Positions 8,568 through 17,926 of a DNA stretch of 64,000 nucleotides are shown here, one piece after another. Made by a program: the position numbers and the translations under genes. This DNA comes from Halomonas sp. THAF5a. GTDB lineage: Bacteria; Pseudomonadota; Gammaproteobacteria; Pseudomonadales; Halomonadaceae. The notes beneath the pieces are model-generated. The model was not told the origin of the DNA. It was given only the letters and a program-made list of their open reading frames with translations, and made no database searches. Location: the NCBI RefSeq assembly GCF_009363755.1, contig NZ_CP045417.1, forward strand, positions 372,001 to 436,000, written 5' to 3'. Position 1 is the first letter of the stretch; the number at the start of each line of letters is the position of its first letter.

Positions 8568-9847
8568 GCGACCCGGGCGGGGCGGCGCACCGGCAGCCAG
8601 CAGCGGGCCGCGGTTATCAGGTTGTCGCGCACCTCGAGGATCTCCATGCGCACCTGGCCGATCTGCAGGCAGACCGGGCCGTCGGGGAAGGACTCCAGGT
8701 GCTCGAGGATCACCCCGTTGAGGGTCTTGGGGCCGTCCGTCGGCAGCTGCCAGCCCAGCGCCTTGTTGATGTCGCGGATGTTGGCGGTGCCGTCGATCAG
8801 GTGGCTGCCGTCCTCCTGGGGGTGGATCTCCTGGTCCAGGCCCGCCACGTCGGTGGTGAACTCGCCGACGATCTCCTCGAGGATGTCCTCCAGGGTCACC
8901 AGCCCCTCCACGTCACCGTACTCGTCGACCACGATGCCGATGCGTCGCTTCTGCTTCTGGAAGTTGAGCAGCTGGGTGTGCAGCGGGGTGGACTCGGGAA
9001 TGAAGTAGGGCTCCCGTGCCTCCTGGACGATGGCCGCCTTGGTCACGTCGCCGCGGGAGAGGAAGCGCGCCGCGTTGCGCAGGTGGAGCATGCCGATGAT
9101 GTTGTTGATGTCGCCCTTGTAGACCGGCACCCGGGTGTGCTGGCTGGTGCGGATCTGGGCCAGGATGTCCTCCAGGTCGTCGTCCAGGTCGAGACCCACC
9201 ACCTCGTGGCGCGGCACCATGATGTCGTTCACGGTGACGTTCTCCAGGTCCAGGATCGACAGCAGCATCGACTGGTGGCGGCGCGGAATCAGGGTGCCGG
9301 CCTCGTGCACCACGGTGCGTAGCTCATCGCGCGTCAGGTGGTCGGCGCCGCCGTCGATGCTCTTCACGCCGAGCAGCCGCAGCAGGCCGTTGGAGATGGC
9401 GTTGACCAGCCACACCAGCGGGTAGAGCAGCTTGAGCAGCGGCTCCAGGGCCAGCGAGGCGGGGTAGGCGATGCGTTCGGGCTTGATCGCAGCAAAGGTC
9501 TTGGGCGTGACCTCGGCGAAGATCAGGATGGTGATGGTCAGAAGCGCCGTGGCCACGGCGGGGCCGGTGACCTCGCCGAAGAAGTGGATGGCGATGATGG
9601 TGGCGATGGAGGCCGCCAGGTTGTTGACGAAGTTGTTGCCGATCAGGATCACGCCGATCAGCCGGTCCGGCCGCGCGAGCAGGCGCATCACCCGCTGGGC
9701 GCGCGTCTCGCCGCTGCTCGCCTGATGGCTCAGGCGGTAGCGGTTGATCGACATCATCCCGGTCTCGGAACTGGAGAAGAAGGCGGACAGGCAGACGAGC
9801 AGGAACAGCAGGCCGAACAGCAGTCCCAGCGGGAAGTCGTCACTCAA
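8564..9847 (-). CDS. corB: CNNM/CorB-family transporter (HlyC/CorC family, DUF21 + CBS)
   Basis: Inner-membrane protein of the CorB/CNNM group linked to magnesium or cobalt efflux. The 427 residues comprise a DUF21 transmembrane domain (about 5-180, with SAFFSSSETGMMSINRYRL and the IGNNFVNN segment), a CBS pair (about 205-330, VNDIMVPRHEVVGLD and VDEYGDVEGLVTLEDILEEI) and a C-terminal CorC_HlyC domain. In E. coli yfjD (corB) is next to ypjD and ffh, and the same order holds here. It is downstream of and probably co-transcribed with ypjD after a 76-bp gap. Confidence 0.92.
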   Translation of the reverse strand: MSDDFPLGLLFGLLFLLVCLSAFFSSSETGMMSINRYRLSHQASSGETRAQRVMRLLARPDRLIGVILIGNNFVNNLAASIATIIAIHFFGEVTGPAVATALLTITILIFAEVTPKTFAAIKPERIAYPASLALEPLLKLLYPLVWLVNAISNGLLRLLGVKSIDGGADHLTRDELRTVVHEAGTLIPRRHQSMLLSILDLENVTVNDIMVPRHEVVGLDLDDDLEDILAQIRTSQHTRVPVYKGDINNIIGMLHLRNAARFLSRGDVTKAAIVQEAREPYFIPESTPLHTQLLNFQKQKRRIGIVVDEYGDVEGLVTLEDILEEIVGEFTTDVAGLDQEIHPQEDGSHLIDGTANIRDINKALGWQLPTDGPKTLNGVILEHLESFPDGPVCLQIGQVRMEILEVRDNLITAARCWLPVRRPARVA

Positions 9848-9923
9848 TGTCGAAGGATCCTCAAAGGCGTATCAGGCTCGAGTTGTAGGGACTCGGCCGG
9901 CGGGTGTCAAGGCGGGGGCGGCC

Positions 9924-10724
9924 TCAGCCGCGGTCGAGCACGATCTCCAGCACGAACTTGCTGCCGAAGTAGGCCAGCAGCAGGACCAGGCAGCCGCCGA
10001 GGGTCCAGCGCACCGCGCGCATCCCACGCCAGCCCAGCCGGTGGTGGCCCAGCAGCAGGGTGGCGAAGATCACCCAGGCGGCCAGCGACAGGAGCGACTT
10101 GTGGGCCAGGTGCTGGGCGAACATGTCGTCGACGAACAGGAAGCCGCTGACGATCGACAGGGTCAGCAGGAGCATGCCGGCCCAGATCAGCTCGAAGAGG
10201 ATGCGCTCCATGGTGGTGAGCGGCGGCAGCGACTGGACCACGCCACGGATGTGGTGATGGCGCAGCGCCTGGTTCTGGATGCCCAGCAGCACCGCCTGGA
10301 TCGCGGCGATCGCCAGCAGGGCGAAGGCCAGGGCGCTGCTCAGGGCGTGCAGGGCGATGCCCGGCGTCATGCCGCTGGCGCGCTCGGGGCTCGGCAGCCC
10401 CACCGCCGCCAGCAGGCTCAGCCCGGCCAGGGGCAGCAGCCCGGTGGCGATGTTGAGCACCGGCTTGAAGAGGCTGACCAGCAGCAGCACCAGCACGGCC
10501 AGCGCCCCGGCCAGCACGGCGCTGGTGGAGAGGCCCGGCAGCAGGGAGTCGCCCGGGGCCAGCAGGGTGGCGGCCAGCGGCAGGTGGCAGAGCAGGCCGA
10601 ACAGGGCCAGGGCGCGCACCAGGAGGTCGCGCGGCGGAACCCGCCGGGCCAGGGCGAGACCCTGCCAGGAGGCGGCTCCCAGATAGAAGAGGAAGGCCAT
10701 GAGGGCAAGTGATAGCGGCTGCAT
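9924..10724 (-). CDS. ypjD: Inner-membrane CcsA/YpjD-like protein
   Basis: Polytopic membrane protein of 266 residues with about eight hydrophobic segments, related to the cytochrome c assembly (CcsA/HemX) membrane fold. In enterobacteria YpjD is a putative magnesium-transport partner of CorB. The ATG at 10724 gives the conserved start MQPLSLALMAFLFYLG; the frame is open further upstream but without membrane-protein character. It is divergent from ffh and upstream of corB, matching E. coli gene order. The Shine-Dalgarno is weak, so the start is fairly but not fully certain. Confidence 0.85.
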   Translation of the reverse strand: MQPLSLALMAFLFYLGAASWQGLALARRVPPRDLLVRALALFGLLCHLPLAATLLAPGDSLLPGLSTSAVLAGALAVLVLLLVSLFKPVLNIATGLLPLAGLSLLAAVGLPSPERASGMTPGIALHALSSALAFALLAIAAIQAVLLGIQNQALRHHHIRGVVQSLPPLTTMERILFELIWAGMLLLTLSIVSGFLFVDDMFAQHLAHKSLLSLAAWVIFATLLLGHHRLGWRGMRAVRWTLGGCLVLLLAYFGSKFVLEIVLDRG

Positions 10725-10849
10725 CGATCGCTGTCCGTGCGCCTGCGCCAGCGCCTGAGCATATGAAGTGGTGCCGCCACTATACCGAATCCCGGGGGCG
10801 GCGCACAGCAAGGTGGGGGCTCGCGGCGGCAGCGAATCCTGGTCATGCA

Positions 10850-10878
10850 TGGAGACTGCCGGCCAGGGCGCGTATAAT
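10850..10878 (+). promoter_or_regulatory. Sigma-70-type promoter of ffh
   Basis: TATAAT at 10873-10878 is a perfect -10 hexamer; TGGAGA at 10850-10855 is a 4/6 match to the -35 with a 17-bp spacer. It lies 72 bp before the ffh ATG. Confidence 0.7.
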
Positions 10879-10949
10879 TTTCGACCATTGCAGGGAGCCC
10901 CGGCCGGTGCCGGAGCGGTTTCCCCGGCCATCGTGATTGGAGAGGCCCC

Positions 10950-12359
10950 ATGTTCCAGAATCTCAGCGAGCGTCTGTCCCAGACGCTCAAGTCCATCAAG
11001 GGTCAGGCGCGCCTGACCGAGGACAACGTCAAGGACACCCTGCGCGAGGTGCGTCGAGCGCTGCTCGAGGCGGATGTCGCCCTGCCGGTGGTCAAGGCCT
11101 TCATCGACCGGGTGCGCGAGCGCGCGGTGGGTCAGGAGGTCTCCCAGAGCCTTTCCCCGGGCCAGCAGTTCGTCAAGATCGTCCAGCAGGAGCTCGAGGC
11201 GATCATGGGCGAGGCCAACGAGGGCCTGACCCTCAAGGGGGCGCCGGCCGTGGTGCTGATGGCCGGCCTGCAGGGCGCGGGCAAGACCACCTCAGTGGCC
11301 AAGCTGGCGCGCTACCTGCGCGAGCGCGAGAAGAAGAAGGTGCTGGTGGTCTCCGCCGACGTCTACCGTCCGGCGGCCATCGACCAGCTCGAGACCCTGG
11401 CCCGCGAGGTCGAGGTCGACTTCTTCCCGTCGCGCAGCGACCAGCAGCCGGTGGCCATCGCCGAGGCGGCGATCAAGCACGCCAAGATCCAGTTCCACGA
11501 CGTGGTGCTGGTCGATACCGCCGGTCGCCTGGCCGTCGACGAGGCGATGATGGCCGAGATCCAGGCCCTCGAGAACGCCGTCTCGCCGGACGAGACGCTG
11601 TTCGTCGTCGACGCCATGACCGGCCAGGATGCCGCCAACACCGCCAAGGCCTTCCACGAGGCGCTGCCGCTGACCGGGGTGATCCTCACCAAGGCCGACG
11701 GCGATGCCCGCGGCGGCGCGGCGCTCTCGGTACGCCACGTCACCGGCAAGCCGATCAAGTTCATGGGCGTGGGTGAGAAGGTCGATGCCCTCGAGCCCTT
11801 CCATCCGGACCGGGTGGCCTCGCGGATCCTCGGCATGGGCGACGTGCTGTCGCTGATCGAGGAGGCGGAGCGTACCGTCGACAAGAAGAAGGCCGACCAG
11901 CTCGCCAAGAAGGTCAAGAAGGGCCAGGGGTTCGACCTCGAGGACTTCCGCGACCAGCTCCAGCAGATCAAGAAGATGGGCGGCATGGGCGGCCTGATGG
12001 GCAAGCTGCCGGGCATGGGGCAGATGGCCGAGATGGCCCAGGGGCCGGGGCCCGAGAAGGAGATGGGCAAGCTCGAGGCGCTGATCAACTCGATGACGCC
12101 CAAGGAGCGCCGCAACCCCGACATCATCAACGGCTCGCGCAAGCGCCGCATCGCCGCCGGTGCCGGCCTGCAGGTGCCGGACCTCAATCGCCTGCTCAAG
12201 CAGCACAAGCAGATGCAGAAGATGATGAAGAAGGCCGGCAAGAAGGGCGGCATGCAGAAGATGATGCGCGGCATGTCCGGCATGATGGGCGGCGGTGGCC
12301 CGGGAGGCCCCGGCAGCATGGGCGGCATGGGTGGTCCCGGCGGGCTGCCCTGGCGCTGA
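10950..12359 (+). CDS. ffh: Signal recognition particle protein Ffh (SRP54)
   Basis: GTPase that with 4.5S RNA targets membrane proteins co-translationally to FtsY, also encoded in this window. The 469 residues hold the N helical bundle, the G domain with GLQGAGKTTS and DTAGRL, and a methionine-rich M domain that binds signal peptides and 4.5S RNA (NPDIINGSRKRRIAAGAG). The C-terminal tail is Met/Gly-rich with repeated GGMGG-like units. A GGAGAGG sits 4 nt before the ATG. The gene heads the ffh-rpsP-rimM-trmD-rplS block. Confidence 0.98.
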   Translation: MFQNLSERLSQTLKSIKGQARLTEDNVKDTLREVRRALLEADVALPVVKAFIDRVRERAVGQEVSQSLSPGQQFVKIVQQELEAIMGEANEGLTLKGAPAVVLMAGLQGAGKTTSVAKLARYLREREKKKVLVVSADVYRPAAIDQLETLAREVEVDFFPSRSDQQPVAIAEAAIKHAKIQFHDVVLVDTAGRLAVDEAMMAEIQALENAVSPDETLFVVDAMTGQDAANTAKAFHEALPLTGVILTKADGDARGGAALSVRHVTGKPIKFMGVGEKVDALEPFHPDRVASRILGMGDVLSLIEEAERTVDKKKADQLAKKVKKGQGFDLEDFRDQLQQIKKMGGMGGLMGKLPGMGQMAEMAQGPGPEKEMGKLEALINSMTPKERRNPDIINGSRKRRIAAGAGLQVPDLNRLLKQHKQMQKMMKKAGKKGGMQKMMRGMSGMMGGGGPGGPGSMGGMGGPGGLPWR

Positions 12360-12393
12360 GCCGGCGCATGGCGGGGCGTCGAGCGCAAAAAGG

Positions 12394-12422
12394 TTTCCAA
12401 GTCGAGCGCTTTTCCGTAGAAT
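12394..12422 (+). promoter_or_regulatory. Sigma-70-type promoter of rpsP operon
   Basis: TTTCCA (12394-12399, 4/6 match) and TAGAAT (12417-12422, 5/6) are separated by 17 bp in the 227-bp ffh-rpsP gap, giving rpsP-rimM-trmD-rplS its own promoter and a leader of about 155 nt. Confidence 0.6.
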
Positions 12423-12586
12423 GTCGCGTCTTCACAGGCAGGACCGCGAACGACGCGGTCATCGTCGTGACCGAATGACCCGAAGCCGGGCCGTCGGCCC
12501 GCTTCCCGGAGCAGATCGTCGAGGCCTGCCGGGCACCGGCACCTCGGCCGAAATATCCGTAACTTCAACCGAAGGATAATCAACGC

Positions 12587-12835
12587 ATGGTTACCATTCG
12601 TCTGGCACGTGGTGGCGCCAAGAAGCGTCCCTTCTACCACCTCACCGTGACCGATTCTCGCAAGTCCCGTGACGGTCGCTTCATCGAGCGCCTGGGCTTC
12701 TTCAACCCCGTCGCCCGTGGCCAGGAAGAGCGCCTGCGCGTCGACCTGGAGCGCGTCACCCACTGGCAGAGCCAGGGTGCCCAGCTCTCCGACCGCGTCG
12801 CCGAGCTGGTCAAGGAAGCCCGCAAGCAGGCCTGA
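12587..12835 (+). CDS. rpsP: 30S ribosomal protein S16
   Basis: Small-subunit protein needed for 30S assembly. The 82-residue sequence begins [19 protein letters not shown], the diagnostic S16 start, with the [12 protein letters not shown] block following. An AAGGA lies upstream of the ATG. It is the first gene after the internal promoter and is followed 37 bp later by rimM. Confidence 0.98.
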   Translation: MVTIRLARGGAKKRPFYHLTVTDSRKSRDGRFIERLGFFNPVARGQEERLRVDLERVTHWQSQGAQLSDRVAELVKEARKQA

Positions 12836-12872
12836 GCCTGATGCGGCGGCAGCAACGGTCCAGGGGTCGTCG

Positions 12873-13421
12873 ATGAGCGAACATGCGCAAGCGCAGCCGG
12901 CCGACGATCACGTGGTGCTGGGCAAGCTGACCAGCCCCTACGGCGTCAAGGGCTGGCTCAAGGTGTATTCGTACACCAGCCCCATGGACGGCATCCTCGA
13001 CTACGAGGCCTGGGTGCTGCGCCAGGGCGGTCGCCTGACGCGTGCGCGCCTGCTTCAGGGGCGTCGCCACGGCAAGGGCCTGGTGGCGCGGCTCGAGGGC
13101 ATCGACGGCCGCGAGGCGGCCGAGGCCCTGGCGGGTGCCGAGATCCTGCTGCCCAAGGCCGAATTGCCCGAGCTCGATGCCGACGACTACTACTGGTATC
13201 AGCTCGAGGGGCTCGCCGTGGTGACCCGCGAGGGCGTCGCGCTGGGACGCATCGATCACCTCTTCGAGACCGGCGCCAACGACGTCATGGTCGTGAAGGG
13301 GGACGTCGACGAGCGTATCGAGGCGCGCGAGCGCCTGCTGCCCTTCCTGCCCGGCGACGTCGTGCTGGACGTCGACCTCGAGGCGGGCGTGATGACCGTC
13401 GACTGGGACCCGGAATTTTGA
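12873..13421 (+). CDS. rimM: Ribosome maturation factor RimM
   Basis: Binds S19 and helps mature the 30S head. The 182-residue product has the two-domain layout: an N-terminal RimM barrel ([22 protein letters not shown], about 13-34) and a C-terminal PRC-barrel ([16 protein letters not shown]...[10 protein letters not shown]). The ATG at 12873 follows an AGGGG; the frame is open further upstream through the rpsP region but has no homology there. Its stop codon lies 26 bp before the trmD ATG. Confidence 0.96.
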   Translation: MSEHAQAQPADDHVVLGKLTSPYGVKGWLKVYSYTSPMDGILDYEAWVLRQGGRLTRARLLQGRRHGKGLVARLEGIDGREAAEALAGAEILLPKAELPELDADDYYWYQLEGLAVVTREGVALGRIDHLFETGANDVMVVKGDVDERIEARERLLPFLPGDVVLDVDLEAGVMTVDWDPEF

Positions 13422-13447
13422 GTTCCGACGCGGTCCCGGCACCGGCC

Positions 13448-14221
13448 ATGTGGATCGGCGTGGTGTCGCTGTTTCCCGAGATGTTCGAGGCGATCACTCG
13501 CCACGGCGTCACGGGCAGGGCCGTGGAGAAGGGGCGTATCGCGCTCGAGTTCTGGAACCCCCGGGACTACGCCACCGACCGGCATCGCACCGTGGACGAC
13601 CGCCCCTACGGCGGCGGCCCGGGGATGCTGATGAAGGTCGACACCCTGCGCTCGGCGATCCACGCCTCCCGGGCGCGCGCCGAGGCCGCCACCGGCCAGC
13701 GTGCCAAGGTGATCTACCTCTCCCCCCAGGGGCGACGGCTGGATCAGCGGGGCGCTCAGGAACTGGCCTCGGGTCCGCCCCTGGTGGTGGTGGCCGGGCG
13801 CTACGAGGGCATCGATGAGCGGGTGGTGGAAGCCGACATCGATGAGGAGTGGTCGATCGGCGACTATGTGCTCAGCGGCGGCGAGCTGCCGGCCATGGTG
13901 CTGATCGATGCCGCGGCAAGGCTGGTGCCCGGAGTGCTGGGCCATCAGGATTCCGCGGTCGAGGACTCCTTCAACGACGGGCTGCTGGACTGCCCGCACT
14001 ACACCCGCCCCGAGGACGTCGAGGGGCGGCGAGTGCCGGAGGTCCTGCTCAGTGGCCACCATGGCGCCATCCGGCGCTGGCGGCTGAAGCAGTCCCTGGG
14101 GCGGACCTGGCTCAGGCGTCCCGACCTGCTGGAAAGCAGGACGTTGAACGACGAGCAGCGCGTGCTGCTCGAGGAGTTCATCGAGGACTACGCGCTGTCC
14201 ACTCGGCAGGCCGAGCCATAG
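13448..14221 (+). CDS. trmD: tRNA (guanine37-N1)-methyltransferase TrmD
   Basis: Makes m1G37 in tRNAs reading CNN codons, preventing frameshifts. The chosen ATG gives [13 protein letters not shown], the start of most TrmD proteins, and 257 residues against 255 in E. coli. SPOUT-knot motifs are present: [31 protein letters not shown] and [15 protein letters not shown]. An alternative TTG at 13418 overlaps the rimM stop and would add ten residues; neither start has a strong Shine-Dalgarno, so the start is the only doubt. Confidence 0.96.
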   Translation: MWIGVVSLFPEMFEAITRHGVTGRAVEKGRIALEFWNPRDYATDRHRTVDDRPYGGGPGMLMKVDTLRSAIHASRARAEAATGQRAKVIYLSPQGRRLDQRGAQELASGPPLVVVAGRYEGIDERVVEADIDEEWSIGDYVLSGGELPAMVLIDAAARLVPGVLGHQDSAVEDSFNDGLLDCPHYTRPEDVEGRRVPEVLLSGHHGAIRRWRLKQSLGRTWLRRPDLLESRTLNDEQRVLLEEFIEDYALSTRQAEP

Positions 14222-14387
14222 GCCGGTCGAGCGAGCAGGGCGGAGGTGCAGGACGCGTCCGAGGACGGCGGACCTGTGTCACCAACAGCACTCCCGCGCT
14301 CTCGAGCCCGCTCGAGCGCCGGGATCACGACACGCCGGCGACGAACCGCATCCGGCGAGTCACGAAGTCTATTGAGGAGTTATTGTC

Positions 14388-14744
14388 ATGAGCAGCAAGA
14401 ACAAGGTGATCCAGGCGCTCGAGAGCGAGCAGATGAGCAAGGAAGTCCCGGCCTTCGCCCCCGGCGACACCGTGGTCGTCCAGGTCAAGGTCAAGGAAGG
14501 TTCCCGCGAGCGTCTCCAGGCCTTCGAAGGCGTGGTCATCGGCAAGCGTAACCGCGGCCTGAACTCCGCCTTCACCGTACGCAAGATCTCCCACGGTGTC
14601 GGCGTCGAGCGTACCTTCCAGACCTACAGCCCGCTGGTCGACTCCATCCAGGTCAAGCGTCGCGGTGACGTCCACCAGGCCAAGCTGTACTACCTCCGCG
14701 AGCGCAGCGGCAAGTCTGCCCGCATCAAGGAAAAGCTGGCCTGA
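14388..14744 (+). CDS. rplS: 50S ribosomal protein L19
   Basis: Protein at the 30S-50S interface. The 118 residues include [20 protein letters not shown] and the [27 protein letters not shown] tail typical of L19. A GAGGAG precedes the ATG. The 166-bp leader between trmD and rplS includes a CTCGAG-cccg-CTCGAG hairpin at 14301-14316, which may separate or adjust rplS expression. The gene closes the operon before a terminator. Confidence 0.98.
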   Translation: MSSKNKVIQALESEQMSKEVPAFAPGDTVVVQVKVKEGSRERLQAFEGVVIGKRNRGLNSAFTVRKISHGVGVERTFQTYSPLVDSIQVKRRGDVHQAKLYYLRERSGKSARIKEKLA

Positions 14745-14799
14745 GGCGAGCGCCTCTGCCCGCGTGTGGCGTCGGGGCCTCGAGCCCCGTCCCCACGGT

Positions 14800-14836
14800 C
14801 GAAACCCCGTCACCGCTGCCGCGGGGCGGGGTTTCG
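14800..14836 (+). terminator. Hairpin terminator after rplS
   Basis: cgaaaccccg (14800-14809) pairs with cggggtttcg (14827-14836), followed by a short T-rich stretch (ttct). It lies 56 bp after the rplS stop and 28 bp before xerD. Confidence 0.65.
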
Positions 14837-14863
14837 TTCTGACTGGGCCCGCTCGGGAGTCTT

Positions 14864-15766
14864 ATGGGAAGCACCACGCAGGCCGCAGCGCTGATCGACG
14901 CCTTCCTCGATGGCCTGTGGCTGGAGCAGGGCGCCAGCGACAACACGCTGAGCGCCTATCGTCACGACCTGACCCGCTGGCAGGCGCGCCTGGCCGAGGC
15001 CGGCGAGGCACTGCTGTCGCCCGCCGGGGGGGCGCTGCCGACCTGGCTCGACGAGCGCCGCGAGGCGGGCTATAGCCTGCGCAGCAACGCCAGGCTGCTG
15101 TCGAGTCTGCGGCGCTTCTACCGCTGGGCCCTTGGCGAGGGGCTGGTCGATCACGACCCGCTGGTCGACGTGCGCCTGCCCCGGGTGAGGCCGTCGCTCC
15201 CCGATACCCTGGAGGAGGACGAGGTGGAGCGCCTGCTCGCCGCGCCGGACCTCGCCACCGCGCTCGGCGTGCGCGACCGGGCCATGCTTGAGGTGCTCTA
15301 CGGCGCCGGCCTGCGGGTCACCGAGCTCGTGGGGCTGACCACCGATGCGGTCAACCTGCGCCAGGGCGTGGTCCGCGTGCGCGGCAAGGGCGACAAGGAT
15401 CGCCTGGTGCCGCTGGGCGAGGAGGCCGTGAGCTGGCTCGAGCGCTACCTGCGCGGTTCCCGCGGCGCGCTGATGGCCGACATCACCCGGCCGGCGCTGT
15501 TTCCCGGGCGCGACGACCGCTGCCTGACCCGCCAGGCCTTCTGGTACCGGATCAAGGCCCATGCCCGGGTCGCCGGCATCGACCGGCCGCTCTCGCCGCA
15601 CACCCTGCGCCACGCCTTCGCCACCCATCTGTTGAATCATGGGGCCAATCTGCGTGTCGTACAGCTGCTGCTCGGTCACAGCGACCTCTCGACCACGCAG
15701 ATCTATACCCATGTGGCGCAGGTGCGACTCGAAGACCTGCATGCCCACCACCATCCTCGAGGCTGA
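14864..15766 (+). CDS. xerD: Site-specific tyrosine recombinase XerD
   Basis: With XerC it resolves chromosome dimers at dif under FtsK control. The 300-residue protein carries the full tyrosine-recombinase set: R151, K175, H246-x-x-R249, H272 and nucleophile Y281 in the order expected. The N-terminal SAM-like DNA-binding domain occupies about residues 8-95. Its neighbours dsbC, hom, thrC and recJ match the order in pseudomonads, which supports XerD over XerC or an integrase. It is 3 bp from dsbC and likely co-transcribed with it. Confidence 0.95.
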   Translation: MGSTTQAAALIDAFLDGLWLEQGASDNTLSAYRHDLTRWQARLAEAGEALLSPAGGALPTWLDERREAGYSLRSNARLLSSLRRFYRWALGEGLVDHDPLVDVRLPRVRPSLPDTLEEDEVERLLAAPDLATALGVRDRAMLEVLYGAGLRVTELVGLTTDAVNLRQGVVRVRGKGDKDRLVPLGEEAVSWLERYLRGSRGALMADITRPALFPGRDDRCLTRQAFWYRIKAHARVAGIDRPLSPHTLRHAFATHLLNHGANLRVVQLLLGHSDLSTTQIYTHVAQVRLEDLHAHHHPRG

Positions 15767-15769
15767 ACC

Positions 15770-16513
15770 ATGAGATTATCGACCCTTACCGTCGGCGGGG
15801 GGCTGCTGGCGGCATCCCTGGCCCTGCTGCCCGTCGCCCAGGCCGACCCGGCCCGGCAACTGGCCGAGACCCTGTCGGTCAACGGCCAGGCCATGCCGGT
15901 GGAGCGCGTGCGCGAGACGCCGCTGGAGGGCTTCTATCAGGTCACGCTTTCGAGCGGCGAGACCTTCTACAGCAACGCCGAGGGCAGCCACTTCCTGGTC
16001 GGCGACCTCTACGAGAACGCCGAGCACGGCCTGGTCAACCTCACCGAGCAGGGCCGCAACGCCGAGCGCAGCGCGCGTCTCGCCGAGGTGCCGGAGAGCG
16101 AGCGGGTGATCTACCGCGGCACCGGCGAGACACGCGCCGAGCTCGTGGTCTTCACCGATACCACCTGCCCCTACTGCCGCCAGCTCCACGAGGAGGTGCC
16201 GCGGCTCAACGAGATGGGCATCGAGGTGCACTACCTGGCCTTCCCGCGCAGCGGCCTGGGCTCACCGGGCGGGCGGGAGCTGCAGCAGGTGTGGTGCGCC
16301 GACAATCCGACCGAGGCGCTGTCGGCGGCCAAGCGAGAAGACACGCTGACGGGCGCCGCGGACTGCGACAATCCGGTCGAGGAGCAGTATCATCTGGGCA
16401 TGCAGCTCGGCGTGCAGGGCACGCCGGCGATCGTGCTGCCCGACGGCCGCCTGGTGCCCGGCTATGTGCCGGCGGAGCGCCTGGCCGCCATGCTCGGCCT
16501 GAGCGAAGGATGA
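15770..16513 (+). CDS. dsbC: Thiol:disulfide interchange protein DsbC
   Basis: Periplasmic disulfide isomerase kept reduced by DsbD. The 247 residues begin with a signal peptide (about 1-25, ending AQA) and have the N-terminal dimerisation domain followed by a thioredoxin fold with active site CPYC (133-136). A second Cys pair (WCADN and ADCDN), as in E. coli DsbC, and the cis-Pro in GTPAIVLPDG are present. It sits between xerD and hom as in Pseudomonas. Confidence 0.94.
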   Translation: MRLSTLTVGGGLLAASLALLPVAQADPARQLAETLSVNGQAMPVERVRETPLEGFYQVTLSSGETFYSNAEGSHFLVGDLYENAEHGLVNLTEQGRNAERSARLAEVPESERVIYRGTGETRAELVVFTDTTCPYCRQLHEEVPRLNEMGIEVHYLAFPRSGLGSPGGRELQQVWCADNPTEALSAAKREDTLTGAADCDNPVEEQYHLGMQLGVQGTPAIVLPDGRLVPGYVPAERLAAMLGLSEG

Positions 16514-16529
16514 TCGAGGACTGACCGAC

Positions 16530-16567
16530 GCCGACGAGCGTCGGCACGAGGGGCCCGCTTGGGCCCC
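16530..16567 (+). terminator. Two consecutive hairpins between dsbC and hom
   Basis: gccgac-gagc-gtcggc (16530-16545) is followed by ggggccc-gctt-gggcccc (16550-16567). The second stem is a perfect 7 bp of G/C but no T tract follows. It may be a weak terminator or an attenuation hairpin ahead of hom-thrC; there is no obvious leader peptide rich in Thr or Ile codons. Confidence 0.45.
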
Positions 16568-16606
16568 CTACACGCTGAGACACACGCCAGAACAAGGGGA
16601 AAGACA

Positions 16607-17923
16607 TTGAAACCGGTGAGAGTGGGAATCTGTGGCCTGGGGACCGTCGGTGGCGGAACCTTCAACGTGCTGACACGCAACGCCGACGACATCGCCCGGC
16701 GGGCGGGGCGCCCGATCGTCATCGAGCAGGTCGCCTTCAGGAGCCTCAATCCCGAGTGTGACACCACCGGCATCCGCACCACCTCCGACGTCTTCGAGGT
16801 GGCCACCAATCCCGAGGTCGACGTGCTGGTCGAGCTGATCGGCGGCTACGACGTGGCCCGCGAACTGGTGCTGACCGCCATCGAGCACGGCAAGCACGTG
16901 GTCACCGCCAACAAGGCGCTGATCGCGGTGCACGGCAACGAGATCTTCAAGGCCGCCCACGAGAAGGGCGTGATCGTCGCCTTCGAGGCCGCCGTGGCCG
17001 GTGGCATCCCGGTGATCAAGTCGCTGCGCGAGGGCCTCGGCGCCAACCGCATCGAGTGGGTCGCCGGCATCATCAACGGCACCGGCAACTACATCCTCAC
17101 CCACATGCGGGACGAAGGCCGCGCCTTCGAGGACGTGCTGGCCGAGGCCCAGGCGCTGGGCTATGCCGAATCCGACCCGACCTTCGACGTCGAGGGCATC
17201 GACGCCGCCCACAAGCTGACCATCCTCGCCTCCATCGCCTATGGCGTGCCGCTGCAGTTCGAGAAGGCCTACACCGAGGGCATCTCCCGGGTGACCGCCG
17301 AGGACGTCGAGCAGGCCGACAACCTCGGCTACATCATCAAGCACCTGGGGCTCTCCAAGCGCACCGAGGCCGGGCTCGAGCTGCGCGTGCATCCGACCCT
17401 GATCCCCAAGGACCGGCTGCTGGCCAACGTGCACGGCGTCAAGAACGCCATCGCCGTGATGGGCGACGCCGTGGGCCCGACCCTCTACTACGGCGCCGGC
17501 GCCGGCGCCGAGCCCACCGCCTCCGCGGTGGTGGCCGACCTGCTGGACGTGGCCCGCGACATCGCCACCGACCACCACTACCGCGTGCCCTACCTGGCCT
17601 TCAGCGGCATCGACGAGGACGTCAGCCAGCTGCCGATCATGCCCATGGAGGAGATCACCACCGCCTACTACCTGCGGCTGCTGGCGGTGGACCGCCCCGG
17701 CGTGCTGGCCCGGGTGGCGACCATCCTCTCCGAGCAGGGCATCTCCATCGAGGCGCTGATCCAGAAGGAGGCCACCGAGGGCGAGCTGGTGCCGATCATC
17801 CTGCTGACCCACCGCACCCGCGAGAAGCAGATGAACGAGGCGATCCGCCAGATCGAGTCGCTGGCCGACATCGCTGGCCCGCTGACGCGGATCCGCGTCG
17901 AGTCGCTGGACGAGCAGGAGTAA
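16607..17923 (+). CDS. hom: Homoserine dehydrogenase
   Basis: NAD(P)-dependent reduction of aspartate semialdehyde to homoserine, the branch to threonine and methionine. The 438-residue protein has the Rossmann motif GLGTVGGG near the N terminus (about 11-18), the catalytic domain with AAVAGGIPVIKSLREG and GTGNYILT, and a C-terminal ACT regulatory domain (about 350-430, DRPGVLARVATILSEQGISI), which implies feedback control by threonine. The TTG start at 16607 follows AAGGGGAAAG with 6-nt spacing; the ATG further upstream would add 16 unrelated residues. It is 3 bp from thrC. Confidence 0.96.
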   Translation: MKPVRVGICGLGTVGGGTFNVLTRNADDIARRAGRPIVIEQVAFRSLNPECDTTGIRTTSDVFEVATNPEVDVLVELIGGYDVARELVLTAIEHGKHVVTANKALIAVHGNEIFKAAHEKGVIVAFEAAVAGGIPVIKSLREGLGANRIEWVAGIINGTGNYILTHMRDEGRAFEDVLAEAQALGYAESDPTFDVEGIDAAHKLTILASIAYGVPLQFEKAYTEGISRVTAEDVEQADNLGYIIKHLGLSKRTEAGLELRVHPTLIPKDRLLANVHGVKNAIAVMGDAVGPTLYYGAGAGAEPTASAVVADLLDVARDIATDHHYRVPYLAFSGIDEDVSQLPIMPMEEITTAYYLRLLAVDRPGVLARVATILSEQGISIEALIQKEATEGELVPIILLTHRTREKQMNEAIRQIESLADIAGPLTRIRVESLDEQE

Positions 17924-17926
17924 GGC